The translations under genes were made by a program, and so were the position numbers. Source: Marinospirillum sp. (GTDB lineage Bacteria; Pseudomonadota; Gammaproteobacteria; Pseudomonadales; Halomonadaceae). From it: a stretch of 18,141 nt of DNA. This document shows positions 6,374 to 14,622 of the stretch, one piece after another (position 1 is the first letter of the stretch; each line of letters opens with the position of its first letter). The notes beneath the pieces are model-generated. The model did no database searches. It was not told where the DNA came from and saw nothing but the letters and a program-made list of their open reading frames with translations. Location: contig SKOQ01000210.1 of the NCBI GenBank assembly GCA_007119985.1, forward strand, positions 1-18,141, given 5' to 3'.

Positions 6374-6424
6374 GTCTTGCGCCCTTCTTTATTGATCAAC
6401 TGGATCACAAGGAATGAGCTAGGT

Positions 6425-8803
6425 ATGTCGGATGCGATGGAAAAAAGTCAGCAGCTCACTCAGCGTCTTTTTAAGCTGCTGCATGAGGCGGGTGCCTTAT
6501 TGCTGGCGCTTTTCGCAGTCATGGGGCTGTTGGCCTTGCTGAGCTATAACGTGCAGGATCCTGGGTGGCATAGCTTGGCTACCTTACCTGCGCAAAACTG
6601 GATGGGTCTGAGTGGTGCTTGGCTGGCTGATGTGGTGTTTTCTTTGTTTGGCCAGGCCGGCTGGTTTCTTCCTCTGGCCTTAGCACATCTCTCCATACAG
6701 CTATTGCGCCAGCCTTGGCAGGACGAGGGGTGGAGTCCTTTTATTCCTTCTTTGCGTCTTCTGGGCTTGTTGCTGCTGGTAGTCTCATTCGCGAGCTTAG
6801 CGGCTCAGCATTTTAATGTGGATTCAATCCTGCCTTATGGCGCGGGCGGGATCTTGGGCGTCAGTGTGCTGAGTAGTCTCGCACCTTGGATAGGCAGCTT
6901 GGGATTGACGCTCTTCATGGTGTCTTTGCTGTTGTTAGGCGCCTCACTGTTAGGCGGTTTTTCTTGGTTAGTGGTGATGGATGAGCTGGGGTATAGGCTC
7001 GTACAGGCCTCGACCTGGGTGGCCCAGCAGCTGCCAAAATTCAAAGATCTCTGTCGGGCGCACTGGCAGGCTTGGCGAGCGCCCACACCCCAAACGGATT
7101 TGACCGCCCAAGCTGAGCGAGTGGTCACGCGCCCTAAACTCACACGGAGAGAGCAAGAGCCAGTGCTTCCGTCTTTAGACGCACCGCCCACGCCCAAACT
7201 GGATGCGCCTATGCATGCGCCTCACCCTGATGAAGATCCGCTTTGGCTAGACAGTCGCAGCACAACAGAACAGCAGGTGATCTCGATCGAGCACTTGCAT
7301 CAGCCCAGGGCCGTATCACGCTCCGGAGGCGCACCGCCCAGCCCACAAGATTTAGATGCCCCCTCAGCCCAGCCTCAAGGTTTTTCTGATCAGGACCTAG
7401 AAATGCTGGCGGCTGAACTCCAGCAGCGTTTGAGTGAGTTTGGTGTGCGCAGTCAAGTCGAAGAAGTGCACCCAGGACCCGTCGTGACTCGCTTTGAACT
7501 GTCTTTGGCGGCGGGTGTTAAGTCGAGCCGTGTTGCGAATCTGGCCCTAGATCTGGCGCGTGCGCTCAAGGTGCCCAGTGTGCGGGTGGTCGAGGTGATC
7601 AGCGGTAAATCCACAATCGGCGTTGAATTGCCCAATGCGCAGCGAGCCTTGATTCGTTTGCAGCAGGTGTTGGCCTCTCCGGTTTATCAGCAGGACCAGC
7701 ACCCTTTGCCCCTCGGCTTGGGTCTTGATATCAGTGGCCAACCTGTGATTGCGAATCTGGCCAAGATGCCGCATCTATTGGTCGCGGGCACCACTGGATC
7801 AGGCAAGTCCGTCGGGATCAACGCCATGTTGATGTCTTTGCTTTTGCAGCGTCGCCCTGAAGAGCTGCGTTTGATCATGATCGACCCCAAGATGCTGGAA
7901 CTTTCTGTCTACGAAGGCATCCCACATCTACTCTGCCCTGTGGTCACTGATATGAAAGAAGCGGCCCACGCACTGCGCTGGTGTGTCGCTGAAATGGAAA
8001 AGCGCTACAAGCTGATGTCGAGTCTTGGGGTGCGCAATCTCGATGGCTATAATGCGCGCTTGGCCGAAGCCACTGCCCAAGGCTTGCGTATTCGTCATCC
8101 ACAGCAGCAAGAAGGTGAAGAGCGCTATCTCGAGCCTCTGCCGTATATTGTGGTCGTGGTCGATGAATTTGCCGATATGATCATGCTGGTGGGCAAAAAG
8201 GTTGAAGAGCTGATTGCACGTTTGGCACAAAAAGCCCGTGCGGCAGGTATTCACTTGATTCTCGCCACCCAGCGCCCTTCTGTGGATGTGATTACGGGTT
8301 TGATCAAAGCCAATATCCCAACGCGTGTGGCATTTCAGGTTTCAAGCAAAATTGATTCGCGCACCATTTTGGATCAGGGCGGGGCGGAACAGCTGCTGGG
8401 GCAAGGGGATCTCCTCTATTTGCCTACAGGCGCGCCGCAGCCTGAGCGAGTCCACTGTGCTTTTGTGGATGATGCTGAAGTGCATCGGGTGGTCGAAGCC
8501 TGGAAGCAGGTGAGCCCACCCCAGTATATTGAGGACGTGCTGACGGGTGCGGTTGAAGCGCAAGCCTTGGCCGGTTTGGAAGATGAAGAGGCCAGCGCTG
8601 AACAAGACGCCCTCTATGATGAAGCGGTGGCTTTTGTATTAGAACAAGGGCGCGCTTCCACTTCATCTGTTCAGCGGCGCTTCAAGATAGGTTATAACCG
8701 CGCGGCCCGATTGATAGACGCGATGGAAATGGCCGGTTTAGTCTCGCCGCTCCAATCCAATGGCCAGCGTGAAATCCTGGTGCCCCATGCCGGCCAATCT
8801 TGA
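6425..8803 (+). CDS. ftsK: DNA translocase FtsK
   Basis: This is the septal double-stranded DNA pump that moves chromosome termini and activates XerCD at division. The 792-aa protein has an N-terminal membrane region with hydrophobic segments at about 22-40, 66-93, 108-126 and 139-182. A Pro/Ala-rich linker of only about 110 residues follows, so it is the short-linker type (as in P. aeruginosa, about 811 aa) rather than the 1329-aa E. coli form. The motor has Walker A GTTGSGKS (455-462) and Walker B VVVDEFADM (D580-E581). The C-terminal winged-helix gamma domain (728-792; RASTSSVQRRFKIGYNRAARLID) reads KOPS sites. The frame is open back to a TTG at 6308. ATG 6425 is preferred because AAGGA lies upstream and MSDAMEKS precedes the first hydrophobic helix at normal distance; ATG 6437 is an alternative. 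lolA follows after 40 bp. Confidence 0.96.
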   Translation: MSDAMEKSQQLTQRLFKLLHEAGALLLALFAVMGLLALLSYNVQDPGWHSLATLPAQNWMGLSGAWLADVVFSLFGQAGWFLPLALAHLSIQLLRQPWQDEGWSPFIPSLRLLGLLLLVVSFASLAAQHFNVDSILPYGAGGILGVSVLSSLAPWIGSLGLTLFMVSLLLLGASLLGGFSWLVVMDELGYRLVQASTWVAQQLPKFKDLCRAHWQAWRAPTPQTDLTAQAERVVTRPKLTRREQEPVLPSLDAPPTPKLDAPMHAPHPDEDPLWLDSRSTTEQQVISIEHLHQPRAVSRSGGAPPSPQDLDAPSAQPQGFSDQDLEMLAAELQQRLSEFGVRSQVEEVHPGPVVTRFELSLAAGVKSSRVANLALDLARALKVPSVRVVEVISGKSTIGVELPNAQRALIRLQQVLASPVYQQDQHPLPLGLGLDISGQPVIANLAKMPHLLVAGTTGSGKSVGINAMLMSLLLQRRPEELRLIMIDPKMLELSVYEGIPHLLCPVVTDMKEAAHALRWCVAEMEKRYKLMSSLGVRNLDGYNARLAEATAQGLRIRHPQQQEGEERYLEPLPYIVVVVDEFADMIMLVGKKVEELIARLAQKARAAGIHLILATQRPSVDVITGLIKANIPTRVAFQVSSKIDSRTILDQGGAEQLLGQGDLLYLPTGAPQPERVHCAFVDDAEVHRVVEAWKQVSPPQYIEDVLTGAVEAQALAGLEDEEASAEQDALYDEAVAFVLEQGRASTSSVQRRFKIGYNRAARLIDAMEMAGLVSPLQSNGQREILVPHAGQS

Positions 8804-8843
8804 TCCGGTTGATACCAACGATAATCCAAGAAAAAGGAACACT

Positions 8844-9464
8844 ATGTCTCGTTTGATCTGTTACGTTTTCACCGCTCTGCTCCTGCTGAGTGGGCCGCTC
8901 CAAGCAGATCCAGCTGCACGCTTGAGCGCACATTTACAGGCGATAGAAAGCCTGCAAGGGCGCTTTACGCAAGATCTCTTGGATGGTCGCGGTCAGCGCT
9001 TACAAGCCTCTGAAGGCCAGTTTAAGCTCCAACAGCCAGCACAGATCTACTGGGAAACAGAGCAGCCCTACCCAGAGCTTTTGGTCAGCAACGGGCGTGA
9101 TCTGTGGCTCTATGATCCAGATCTTTTACAGGCTACCCATCAGCGCGTTGAGGCTCAGCTTGAGCACACGCCGGTGAGTCTTCTCCTGAATCCTGAGCAG
9201 TCTCTTGCAACGGCCTATCATGTCCAGCTGCGTGAAGAGGCCGGGCGCGAAATCTACCGTCTACGCCCACGTGATGCACAAGGCTTGCTGGAAGAAGTTC
9301 GCCTGACCTTTTTTCAAGGTCAACTGGTAGGCTTAGGGCTGGAGGATAGTTTGGGTCAAATCACCTCGATCAGTTTGAGAGAAGTCGAGCGTAATCAAGA
9401 GATCGATCCGCAGGTGTTTGAATGGACACCGCCCGCGGGTGTTGATGTGATCCGAGAAGGCTAG
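8844..9464 (+). CDS. lolA: Outer-membrane lipoprotein carrier protein LolA
   Basis: LolA is the periplasmic chaperone that takes lipoproteins from the LolCDE ABC transporter to LolB at the outer membrane. The 206-aa precursor (E. coli 203) has a signal peptide, MSRLICYVFTALLLLSGPLQA, with cleavage predicted before DPAARL. The mature chain has family features: LQGRFTQ, a PAQIYWETEQPYPELLVSNG block, LWLYDPDL and TPVSLLLN. The ATG at 8844 has AAAGGA five bases upstream; the frame is open further back into ftsK but would bury the signal peptide. It follows ftsK by 40 bp and precedes rarA by 2 bp, the gene order seen in many gammaproteobacteria. Confidence 0.95.
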   Translation: MSRLICYVFTALLLLSGPLQADPAARLSAHLQAIESLQGRFTQDLLDGRGQRLQASEGQFKLQQPAQIYWETEQPYPELLVSNGRDLWLYDPDLLQATHQRVEAQLEHTPVSLLLNPEQSLATAYHVQLREEAGREIYRLRPRDAQGLLEEVRLTFFQGQLVGLGLEDSLGQITSISLREVERNQEIDPQVFEWTPPAGVDVIREG

Positions 9465-9466
9465 CT

Positions 9467-10804
9467 GTGCAACAAAGCGATCTTCTCCAACCTGAATCGG
9501 CACCTTGGCAACCCTTGGCAGCACGCATGCGGCCACGCACCTTGGATGATTATCTCGGGCAAACACACCTCATGGGGTCAGGTCAGGTCTTACGCTTAGC
9601 GCTTGAGGCCAAGCAGTGGCATTCGATGATCTTCTGGGGGCCACCTGGAGTGGGGAAGACCAGTCTGGCGCGCCTCATCGCCGAGCAGGCTGGCTTACCC
9701 TTGCAAAGCCTGTCCGCTGTGATGAGTGGTGTCAAGGATATCCGCCAGGCTGTGCAGCAGGCTCAGCAACATCGGCAGCAACAAGGGCAGCCGACGCTGT
9801 TATTTATTGATGAAATCCATCGCTTTAACACTAGTCAGCAGGATGCCTTCTTGCCTTATATCGAAGATGGCACGCTGGTGTTGATCGGCGCCACGACTGA
9901 AAATCCTTCTTTTGCGTTGAACTCAGCGCTGCTTTCTCGTGCGCGCGTCTATGTGCTCAAAGCCCTGACGGATGAAGCCTTGCGTGATGTGCTGCATCGC
10001 GCTTTGGCCGATACAGAGCGGGGCTTGGGTGATCGCCATCTTGGTTTGGATCAGGAGGCTGAAGCCTTGTTGATTCAGGCCGCCGATGGCGATGCGCGTC
10101 GTGCACTGAACTTTCTTGAGCAGGCCGCTGATTTGGCCTCCCAGGGCCAGATTCATCTGGCGATAGTGAAGGAGGTCATTCAAGAGCGCTTAAGGCGTTT
10201 TGATCGCCAAGGCGAGGCTTTTTATGATCACATTTCTGCCTTGCATAAATCCATTCGTGGCTCAGCACCCGATGCGGCCTTGTATTGGCTGTGTCGTATG
10301 CTGGATGGCGGTTGTGATCCTCTTTATTTGGCACGGCGCTTGGTGCGTATTGCCAGTGAAGATGTGGGGAATGCTGACCCGCGCGCCTTGACTTTAGCGC
10401 TCAATGCTTGGGAAGTTCAAGAGCGTTTGGGCCAGCCAGAGGGTGAGCTGGCCTTAGCACACGCTGTGGTTTATCTGGCGGTGGCTCCAAAATCGAACGC
10501 CGTGTACAAAGCCTTTAAAGCCGCCTGGCAGCAGGTCAAGCAAACACCCAGCTATGAAGTGCCCTTGGCTTTACGCAATGCGCCCACTGGATTGATGCAA
10601 GATCTTGGTTATGGCGCGGCCTACCGCTATGCCCATGATGAACCCGAAGCCTATGCTGCAGGCGAGGATTATTTTCCTGAGGCCTTAGCCGGCACGCGCT
10701 ATTACCATCCAGTGGAGCGGGGTCTTGAAACCAAGATCGCGGCCAAACTGGCTTATCTACGTCAGCTGGATGCGGCTGTGCAGGATGATGGCGCGCCGCG
10801 TTGA
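9467..10804 (+). CDS. rarA: Replication-associated recombination protein A (AAA+ ATPase)
   Basis: RarA (MgsA; related to eukaryotic WRNIP1) acts at stalled replication forks with SSB. The 445-aa protein (E. coli 447) has the N-terminal MRPRTLDDYLGQTHL motif, Walker A GPPGVGKT (58-65), Walker B LLFIDEIHRF (D115-E116), sensor/arginine-finger segment GATTENPSFALNSALLSRARV, and the C-terminal tetramerisation region (GSDPDAALYWL-like SAPDAALYWLCRML, EDVGNADP). The start is GTG at 9467, two bases after the lolA stop, with GAGAAGG six bases upstream. It is the last gene of the ftsK-lolA-rarA run. Its stop lies only 7 bp from the stop of the convergent kinase gene, leaving no room for a separate terminator. 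Confidence 0.95.
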   Translation: MQQSDLLQPESAPWQPLAARMRPRTLDDYLGQTHLMGSGQVLRLALEAKQWHSMIFWGPPGVGKTSLARLIAEQAGLPLQSLSAVMSGVKDIRQAVQQAQQHRQQQGQPTLLFIDEIHRFNTSQQDAFLPYIEDGTLVLIGATTENPSFALNSALLSRARVYVLKALTDEALRDVLHRALADTERGLGDRHLGLDQEAEALLIQAADGDARRALNFLEQAADLASQGQIHLAIVKEVIQERLRRFDRQGEAFYDHISALHKSIRGSAPDAALYWLCRMLDGGCDPLYLARRLVRIASEDVGNADPRALTLALNAWEVQERLGQPEGELALAHAVVYLAVAPKSNAVYKAFKAAWQQVKQTPSYEVPLALRNAPTGLMQDLGYGAAYRYAHDEPEAYAAGEDYFPEALAGTRYYHPVERGLETKIAAKLAYLRQLDAAVQDDGAPR

Positions 10805-10811
10805 TTGCAGG

Positions 10812-13268
10812 CTAATCCAGCTGCGCATGCAGTTGTGGTACTAAGGTTGCCAAATGGGCCTCAAGGGCTTGGTAGCTCTCAGCGCAGGACTCTTGTGCCT
10901 TGGCTTGGGTTTCCATCACTTGAGCTAGGGCTTTGGCTTCATGCGCGGCAAAGGTTGCCAGAAGCCCCTTCAAGGTATGTGCCAGCTGGCTGATATGCTC
11001 AAAGTCTGCTAGATGAATGGCCTGGGCAAGTTCAGCACGCTGAGTATCCAGCCCCTCCAGAAACAGCGCCAAGACTTCTTTGAGCAGCTCTTCATCTTCA
11101 CCCAGCTGTTGTACGGCTTCTTGCCAGTCAAAATCGAGCTTGGATGGCGCGGAGCAGTTGAGTGTGCGACTTAAAGGCTCGCCGCGGTGTGTCGCCTGTA
11201 CCGCGCCTTGTCGATCTGCGGCGATCTTCTCTAATTCAGCGTAAAACTTTTTTGTTTCAAGGGGCTTGGTAATATAGCCATTCATCCCTGCAGCAAGATA
11301 AGTTTGCTCGTCACCCTGCATCGCATGGGCTGTCATTGCTAAAATAGACACAGGGCAGCGGCCAAGATGAGCCTCTTCTTCTCGAATACGCCGCGTCGCC
11401 TCCACGCCATCCATCTCTGGCATCATAATGTCCATTAAGATGCAGTCTAAATCGGGTTGTTCTTGCCAGAGCCTCAGTGCCTCAAGGCCATTCTGTGCCA
11501 CTAAAGGGGTGATCCCTTTCTTTTCAAGAAGTTTGATCACCAAGCGTTGATTGATGGGATGATCTTCGGCTAATAAAAGGCGCAGGCTACCGAGTTGGCT
11601 GGGTGCCTCTTCGCTAGAGAAGCGCGGTGGCAGCCCAAGTTGCTCTTCAGCGGCGCGCTTGAGTTCATTCAGGCTTAAGGGTTTAGCAAGATAACGGGTA
11701 ATGCCAAGCTGTTGACAGCGCTGCGCATCCCCCGCAATCGCCGATGAAGTCAGAATCATCACTTGATGCGCGGCGACCAGCTGAGTGTCGAGTAGTGCGG
11801 CGGTAGTTTGATAGCCATCCATCTCGGGCATCAGCGCATCAATCAGCAGCAGATCAGGCTGAACGCCTTGGCGCAGCAGCGCGATGGCTTCTCGGCCAGA
11901 GCTACAGCGCGTCACTTGAGCACCCAGGTGTTCGAGCATGGCGCCGATCACGCGCAGGTTCAGTGGGCTGTCATCGATCAGCAAGAGATGGCGATTAGCC
12001 AAGCCCAAGGCTGGAGAGGGTTGAGCGAGATCTTCGCCACTGGCCAGCGCTAGGGGGAGATCAACGCAGAAGAGGCTACCATGGTGGAGCACGCTGGTGA
12101 TGTTGAGCTGACCCTGTTGTAAGGCCACCAACTGCTGTGTAATCGCCAAGCCCAGCCCAGTTCCGCCATATTGGCGCTGGGTTGAGTTATCTTCCTGCTC
12201 GAAGGGCTGCAAAATGCGCTCTAATGCTTGTGGGGCAATCCCTCGGCCTGTGTCTTCGACACAAAAGCGGAACATGGGAAGCTCATCCTGCGCCTGATAC
12301 TGCATACGCAGCGTGACACTGCCTTGATCCGTAAACTTGAGGGCATTGCCGAGAAGATTGGTCAAGATCTGGCGTAAACGTGCAGGATCGGTCATCGCAA
12401 AGCGAGGACAGGCAGGATCAAAATCAAAATGCAAGGCCAGATCTTTCTCCCACGCTCGTGGTGCGAGGGATTTGACCAGATCACTGACCAGTTGGATCAA
12501 ATCAACGGCTTCTAAATGAAGGTCAAACTTACCTGCTTCAATCTTAGACAGATCCAGCAGCTGGTTGATTAAATCCAATAGATGCTTGGCTGAAACCTTC
12601 GCCAGATCTAGGTGCTCACGCTGTTCTCGGTTCAGCTGGCTAGAGAGCACGAGATCCAGCATGCCCAGAACACCATTCATCGGTGTGCGGATTTCATGGC
12701 TCATATTGGCTAAAAATTGGCTTTTGGCCAGGTTCGCTGCCTGAGCAACACGAATCTGCGTTTGTAGTTGCTGCTCATAACGGCAGGCGAGGGCAGCGGT
12801 GGCCAGTTTATGCATGAGTTTTTGCAGTGAGGCTAAAAACTCGCTGCTGAGGCTTTGGCTATGCTGGTGGATGATCAGCAGACCAAAGCCACTGAGGTGG
12901 AGTAGATAACTCCAACCTTGCGGTCTTTCGATCATCAAAGGCAGGCGGGCTTCGAGCTGGAGCAGTTCAGCCGCTTGTTGCGGTAGATGAAAGCCATCTT
13001 GAAGCAACAGATGCGATTGAGCGGCGGCGATGTCTTCAATCTGACTCAGGTTCTTCAGTGTGCGATCCTTGGGCAAGGCGAGTTCATGCGTCCATTGCAG
13101 TAGGTTGCTTTCGGTCAGCTGGTGATAGCTGAGCACTCGACAACGCTGCGCATTCAGTACGCGCAGTAAAGTGGAGCTGCTTTCTTTGAGGACCTGCTGC
13201 AGGTCTAAGCTATTGCCGATGGAGAGCGCAATCTCATAGAGCAGCTCGGTGTGGTGCGTGCTCTTCAC
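10812..13268 (-). CDS. Soluble hybrid histidine kinase (GAF-HisKA-HATPase-REC-REC-HPt), NahK-like
   Basis: An 818-aa cytoplasmic multistep phosphorelay kinase with no membrane segment. In order: a GAF-like sensor (about 1-165); a short coiled helix; HisKA with phospho-acceptor H191 (SHEIRTPMNG); HATPase_c with N box (LTNLLGNALKF, about 302-312), G1 (EDTGRGIA, 338-345) and G2 (GGTGLGL, 368-374); REC1 with D432-D433, D477, T507 and K529; REC2 with E568-D569, D613, T646 and K668; and a C-terminal HPt with H764 (AHTLKG). All catalytic residues are present, so the relay should work fully within one chain. The GTG start overlaps the upstream FIST gene stop by 4 nt (GTGA), so translation is probably coupled. 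By context it resembles NahK, the kinase partner of the NO sensor NosP. The kinase call is firm; the NahK role is inferred. Confidence 0.88.
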   Translation of the reverse strand: MKSTHHTELLYEIALSIGNSLDLQQVLKESSSTLLRVLNAQRCRVLSYHQLTESNLLQWTHELALPKDRTLKNLSQIEDIAAAQSHLLLQDGFHLPQQAAELLQLEARLPLMIERPQGWSYLLHLSGFGLLIIHQHSQSLSSEFLASLQKLMHKLATAALACRYEQQLQTQIRVAQAANLAKSQFLANMSHEIRTPMNGVLGMLDLVLSSQLNREQREHLDLAKVSAKHLLDLINQLLDLSKIEAGKFDLHLEAVDLIQLVSDLVKSLAPRAWEKDLALHFDFDPACPRFAMTDPARLRQILTNLLGNALKFTDQGSVTLRMQYQAQDELPMFRFCVEDTGRGIAPQALERILQPFEQEDNSTQRQYGGTGLGLAITQQLVALQQGQLNITSVLHHGSLFCVDLPLALASGEDLAQPSPALGLANRHLLLIDDSPLNLRVIGAMLEHLGAQVTRCSSGREAIALLRQGVQPDLLLIDALMPEMDGYQTTAALLDTQLVAAHQVMILTSSAIAGDAQRCQQLGITRYLAKPLSLNELKRAAEEQLGLPPRFSSEEAPSQLGSLRLLLAEDHPINQRLVIKLLEKKGITPLVAQNGLEALRLWQEQPDLDCILMDIMMPEMDGVEATRRIREEEAHLGRCPVSILAMTAHAMQGDEQTYLAAGMNGYITKPLETKKFYAELEKIAADRQGAVQATHRGEPLSRTLNCSAPSKLDFDWQEAVQQLGEDEELLKEVLALFLEGLDTQRAELAQAIHLADFEHISQLAHTLKGLLATFAAHEAKALAQVMETQAKAQESCAESYQALEAHLATLVPQLHAQLD

Positions 13269-14425
13269 TCAGATTTTCCTGTCTGACACTTGTCCTGGCC
13301 CAGTAGCCCGACAACGATCGTTTTATTATAAAAAGCGAGATAATCCTGTCCTGCATTGGCAATCTCACCAAGAGAAAGCACGCCGAACTGGGGTCGTGCC
13401 GTGCCAGTTTGTGCCAGCTCTTGATTAATCTGTTCGCCCATGAACAGCACGCGTGAAATGCAATCTATCACGAGCGTGATCTCGGCATCACTGGTGTTCT
13501 GCTGGTGCCAAAGACGCTCAGCATCCAAGGTGGCTTGCCCTGCGGCCTCAATTAAGCTGGCTGGGCTGCCTGTCAGTAGTCGCACCAGAGCCCCCTCGGG
13601 CACCTCACCAACACACACCAGCGTGGTGTGATTCTTGACCAGTAGCGGATCACGCACCAAGAGTTCTGCGCCGAGGCGGTTGATGCCAAGGGGGTAGGAT
13701 TTGGCCAGATCAAAGAAGTCTTCAACGCTGATGGTTTGGCCGCAATGGGATTCAATTTCAGCCTGATAGCGCTTGAAGGCAGGCTGCCAGTTGAGTTGAT
13801 GAATTTCATTCTTGTGCGCGCGGGTGACTTCCATTGGCAGGCTAATCGGCTGCCAGCCATGAGCAACCCCTAAACTGGCTCGCAGGGGGAGGCGCGCTAA
13901 CAAGGCCACATCCATCTTCAAGCCTTCTGGTGTGATGATGCAGGGCTGCTGCTTAAAACTCAGTGAGCCGGCACCACCGCCGATATGGGGGTGTTCGAGG
14001 CCAAATTGATCAAAGACGGATTCGATCAGTGTTGCGATGCGGGTCGCTAAGCCATCAACAAGCAGCAGATGCGTGGCGGGCTGATTCTCAGCTTCCCAGG
14101 TATCCGCCAGGGCTTCAAGCGGTGCATCGAAATCTTGTTCTGGATCACTCAGTCCCGGAATTATGGCCCAATCCAGAGGCCTATTCAGTGCCAGCAGTAC
14201 AAAGCCTTGCTCATAGGCTTGATGCTGGTAAATGATCTGCGGAAAAATGCCGCCCACCAGCGTCAGACGTGTACGGGTCAGCAGCGGGTTGAGTTGTTCT
14301 GCGCCCCAGTCATTGGCATCAGCAGCAAAAAGAAGCGCGCTGTGGATCTCAGAGTCGACTTCTAATGCCGCCAAAGCCTGCTGAAGGTGGGCAAGATCGG
14401 CATACTGACAAAAGTGAAGCTGCAT
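13265..14425 (-). CDS. FIST-domain sensor protein, probable NosP-type haem/NO sensor
   Basis: This 386-aa cytosolic protein has FIST (about 25-220) and FIST_C (about 225-372) domains. Family hallmarks are the HPHIGGGAGS loop (145-154), LGVAHGWQP (185-193), VTRAHKNEIHQLNWQPAFKRY (200-220), and the C-terminal FGVLSLGEI...FYNKTIVV block (348-372). FIST proteins are ligand sensors attached to signalling systems. Those called NosP bind haem and nitric oxide and are encoded next to the kinase NahK, which they inhibit or modulate. Here the gene overlaps a hybrid kinase by 4 nt, exactly that context. Histidines that could ligate haem include H145, H147, H189 and H204; I cannot say which. ATG 14425 is chosen because AAGAGGA lies seven bases upstream; the frame extends to 14485 without a good site. 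The FIST family is firm; NO sensing is inferred. Confidence 0.8.
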   Translation of the reverse strand: MQLHFCQYADLAHLQQALAALEVDSEIHSALLFAADANDWGAEQLNPLLTRTRLTLVGGIFPQIIYQHQAYEQGFVLLALNRPLDWAIIPGLSDPEQDFDAPLEALADTWEAENQPATHLLLVDGLATRIATLIESVFDQFGLEHPHIGGGAGSLSFKQQPCIITPEGLKMDVALLARLPLRASLGVAHGWQPISLPMEVTRAHKNEIHQLNWQPAFKRYQAEIESHCGQTISVEDFFDLAKSYPLGINRLGAELLVRDPLLVKNHTTLVCVGEVPEGALVRLLTGSPASLIEAAGQATLDAERLWHQQNTSDAEITLVIDCISRVLFMGEQINQELAQTGTARPQFGVLSLGEIANAGQDYLAFYNKTIVVGLLGQDKCQTGKSE

Positions 14426-14503
14426 CGTGAGATCCTCTTTATTGATGAGATGGCTTGGCTTTGAGTATATAAAAAAAGATGCCAAGAGCCTATTTTTGTG
14501 ATG

Positions 14504-14523
14504 CTCTAGAGTTATAGGCCTAT
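14504..14523. promoter_or_regulatory. Adjacent palindromes in the divergent control region
   Basis: Two perfect palindromes lie side by side: CTCTAGAG (14504-14511) and ATAGGCCTAT (14514-14523). GCCTATT occurs both at 14488-14494 and at 14518-14524, 30 bp apart (about three helical turns). To the left, TTGGC (14454-14458) and GCCAA (14481-14485) with flanking GGC/GCC form a further imperfect dyad. The region separates the FIST gene from the divergent EAL gene, so these are candidate operator sites, but no known regulator motif is recognised. Confidence 0.35.
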
Positions 14524-14550
14524 TAAAGCCGTTTTTTGTGTTGTTTTGTA

Positions 14551-14579
14551 TTGAAAAGTGATCTCGATGGTGGTTTATT
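14551..14579 (+). promoter_or_regulatory. Candidate sigma70 promoter for the REC-PAS-EAL gene
   Basis: TTGAAA (14551-14556; five of six to -35 consensus) and TTTATT (14574-14579; four of six to -10) are spaced by exactly 17 bp. Transcription would start near 14586, giving a leader of about 37 bases before the GTG start. An FNR/Anr-like half-conserved sequence TTATT-GGTT-ATCAA (14575-14588; eight of ten positions) overlaps the -10, a position that would suit repression. The promoter is plausible; the FNR-like site is weak. Confidence 0.45.
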
Positions 14580-14622
14580 GGTTATCAAAGCACATAAAAA
14601 AAGCAACTCATGAGGATCACCT

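Noticed and set aside
6392..6399. Palindrome TTGATCAA upstream of ftsK as an FNR-type site
   Set aside because: The half-sites lack the four-base spacer of an FNR box, and an 8-bp palindrome is expected by chance at this length.
6308..6424. N-terminal extension of FtsK by 39 residues from a TTG
   Set aside because: No ribosome binding site, sequence unlike FtsK N-termini, and it would cross the divergent promoter region; ATG 6425 is better.
6835..7197. Minus-strand open frame of 120 codons opposite ftsK
   Set aside because: It lies antisense to the FtsK membrane/linker region, has no Shine-Dalgarno or recognisable domain, and is a shadow frame.
8185..8192. E. coli Chi octamer GCTGGTGG (also at 12863 and 14673)
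   Set aside because: All copies are inside coding sequence made of common codons, and the Chi sequence of this organism is unknown.
8760..8843. Upstream start for LolA within the ftsK 3' end
   Set aside because: It would bury the signal peptide behind 28 polar residues; ATG 8844 has a good Shine-Dalgarno.
13685..13700. Near match to the FtsK-orienting KOPS motif GGGNAGGG
   Set aside because: Only seven of eight bases match and it occurs in coding sequence; no exact copy was noticed in the window.
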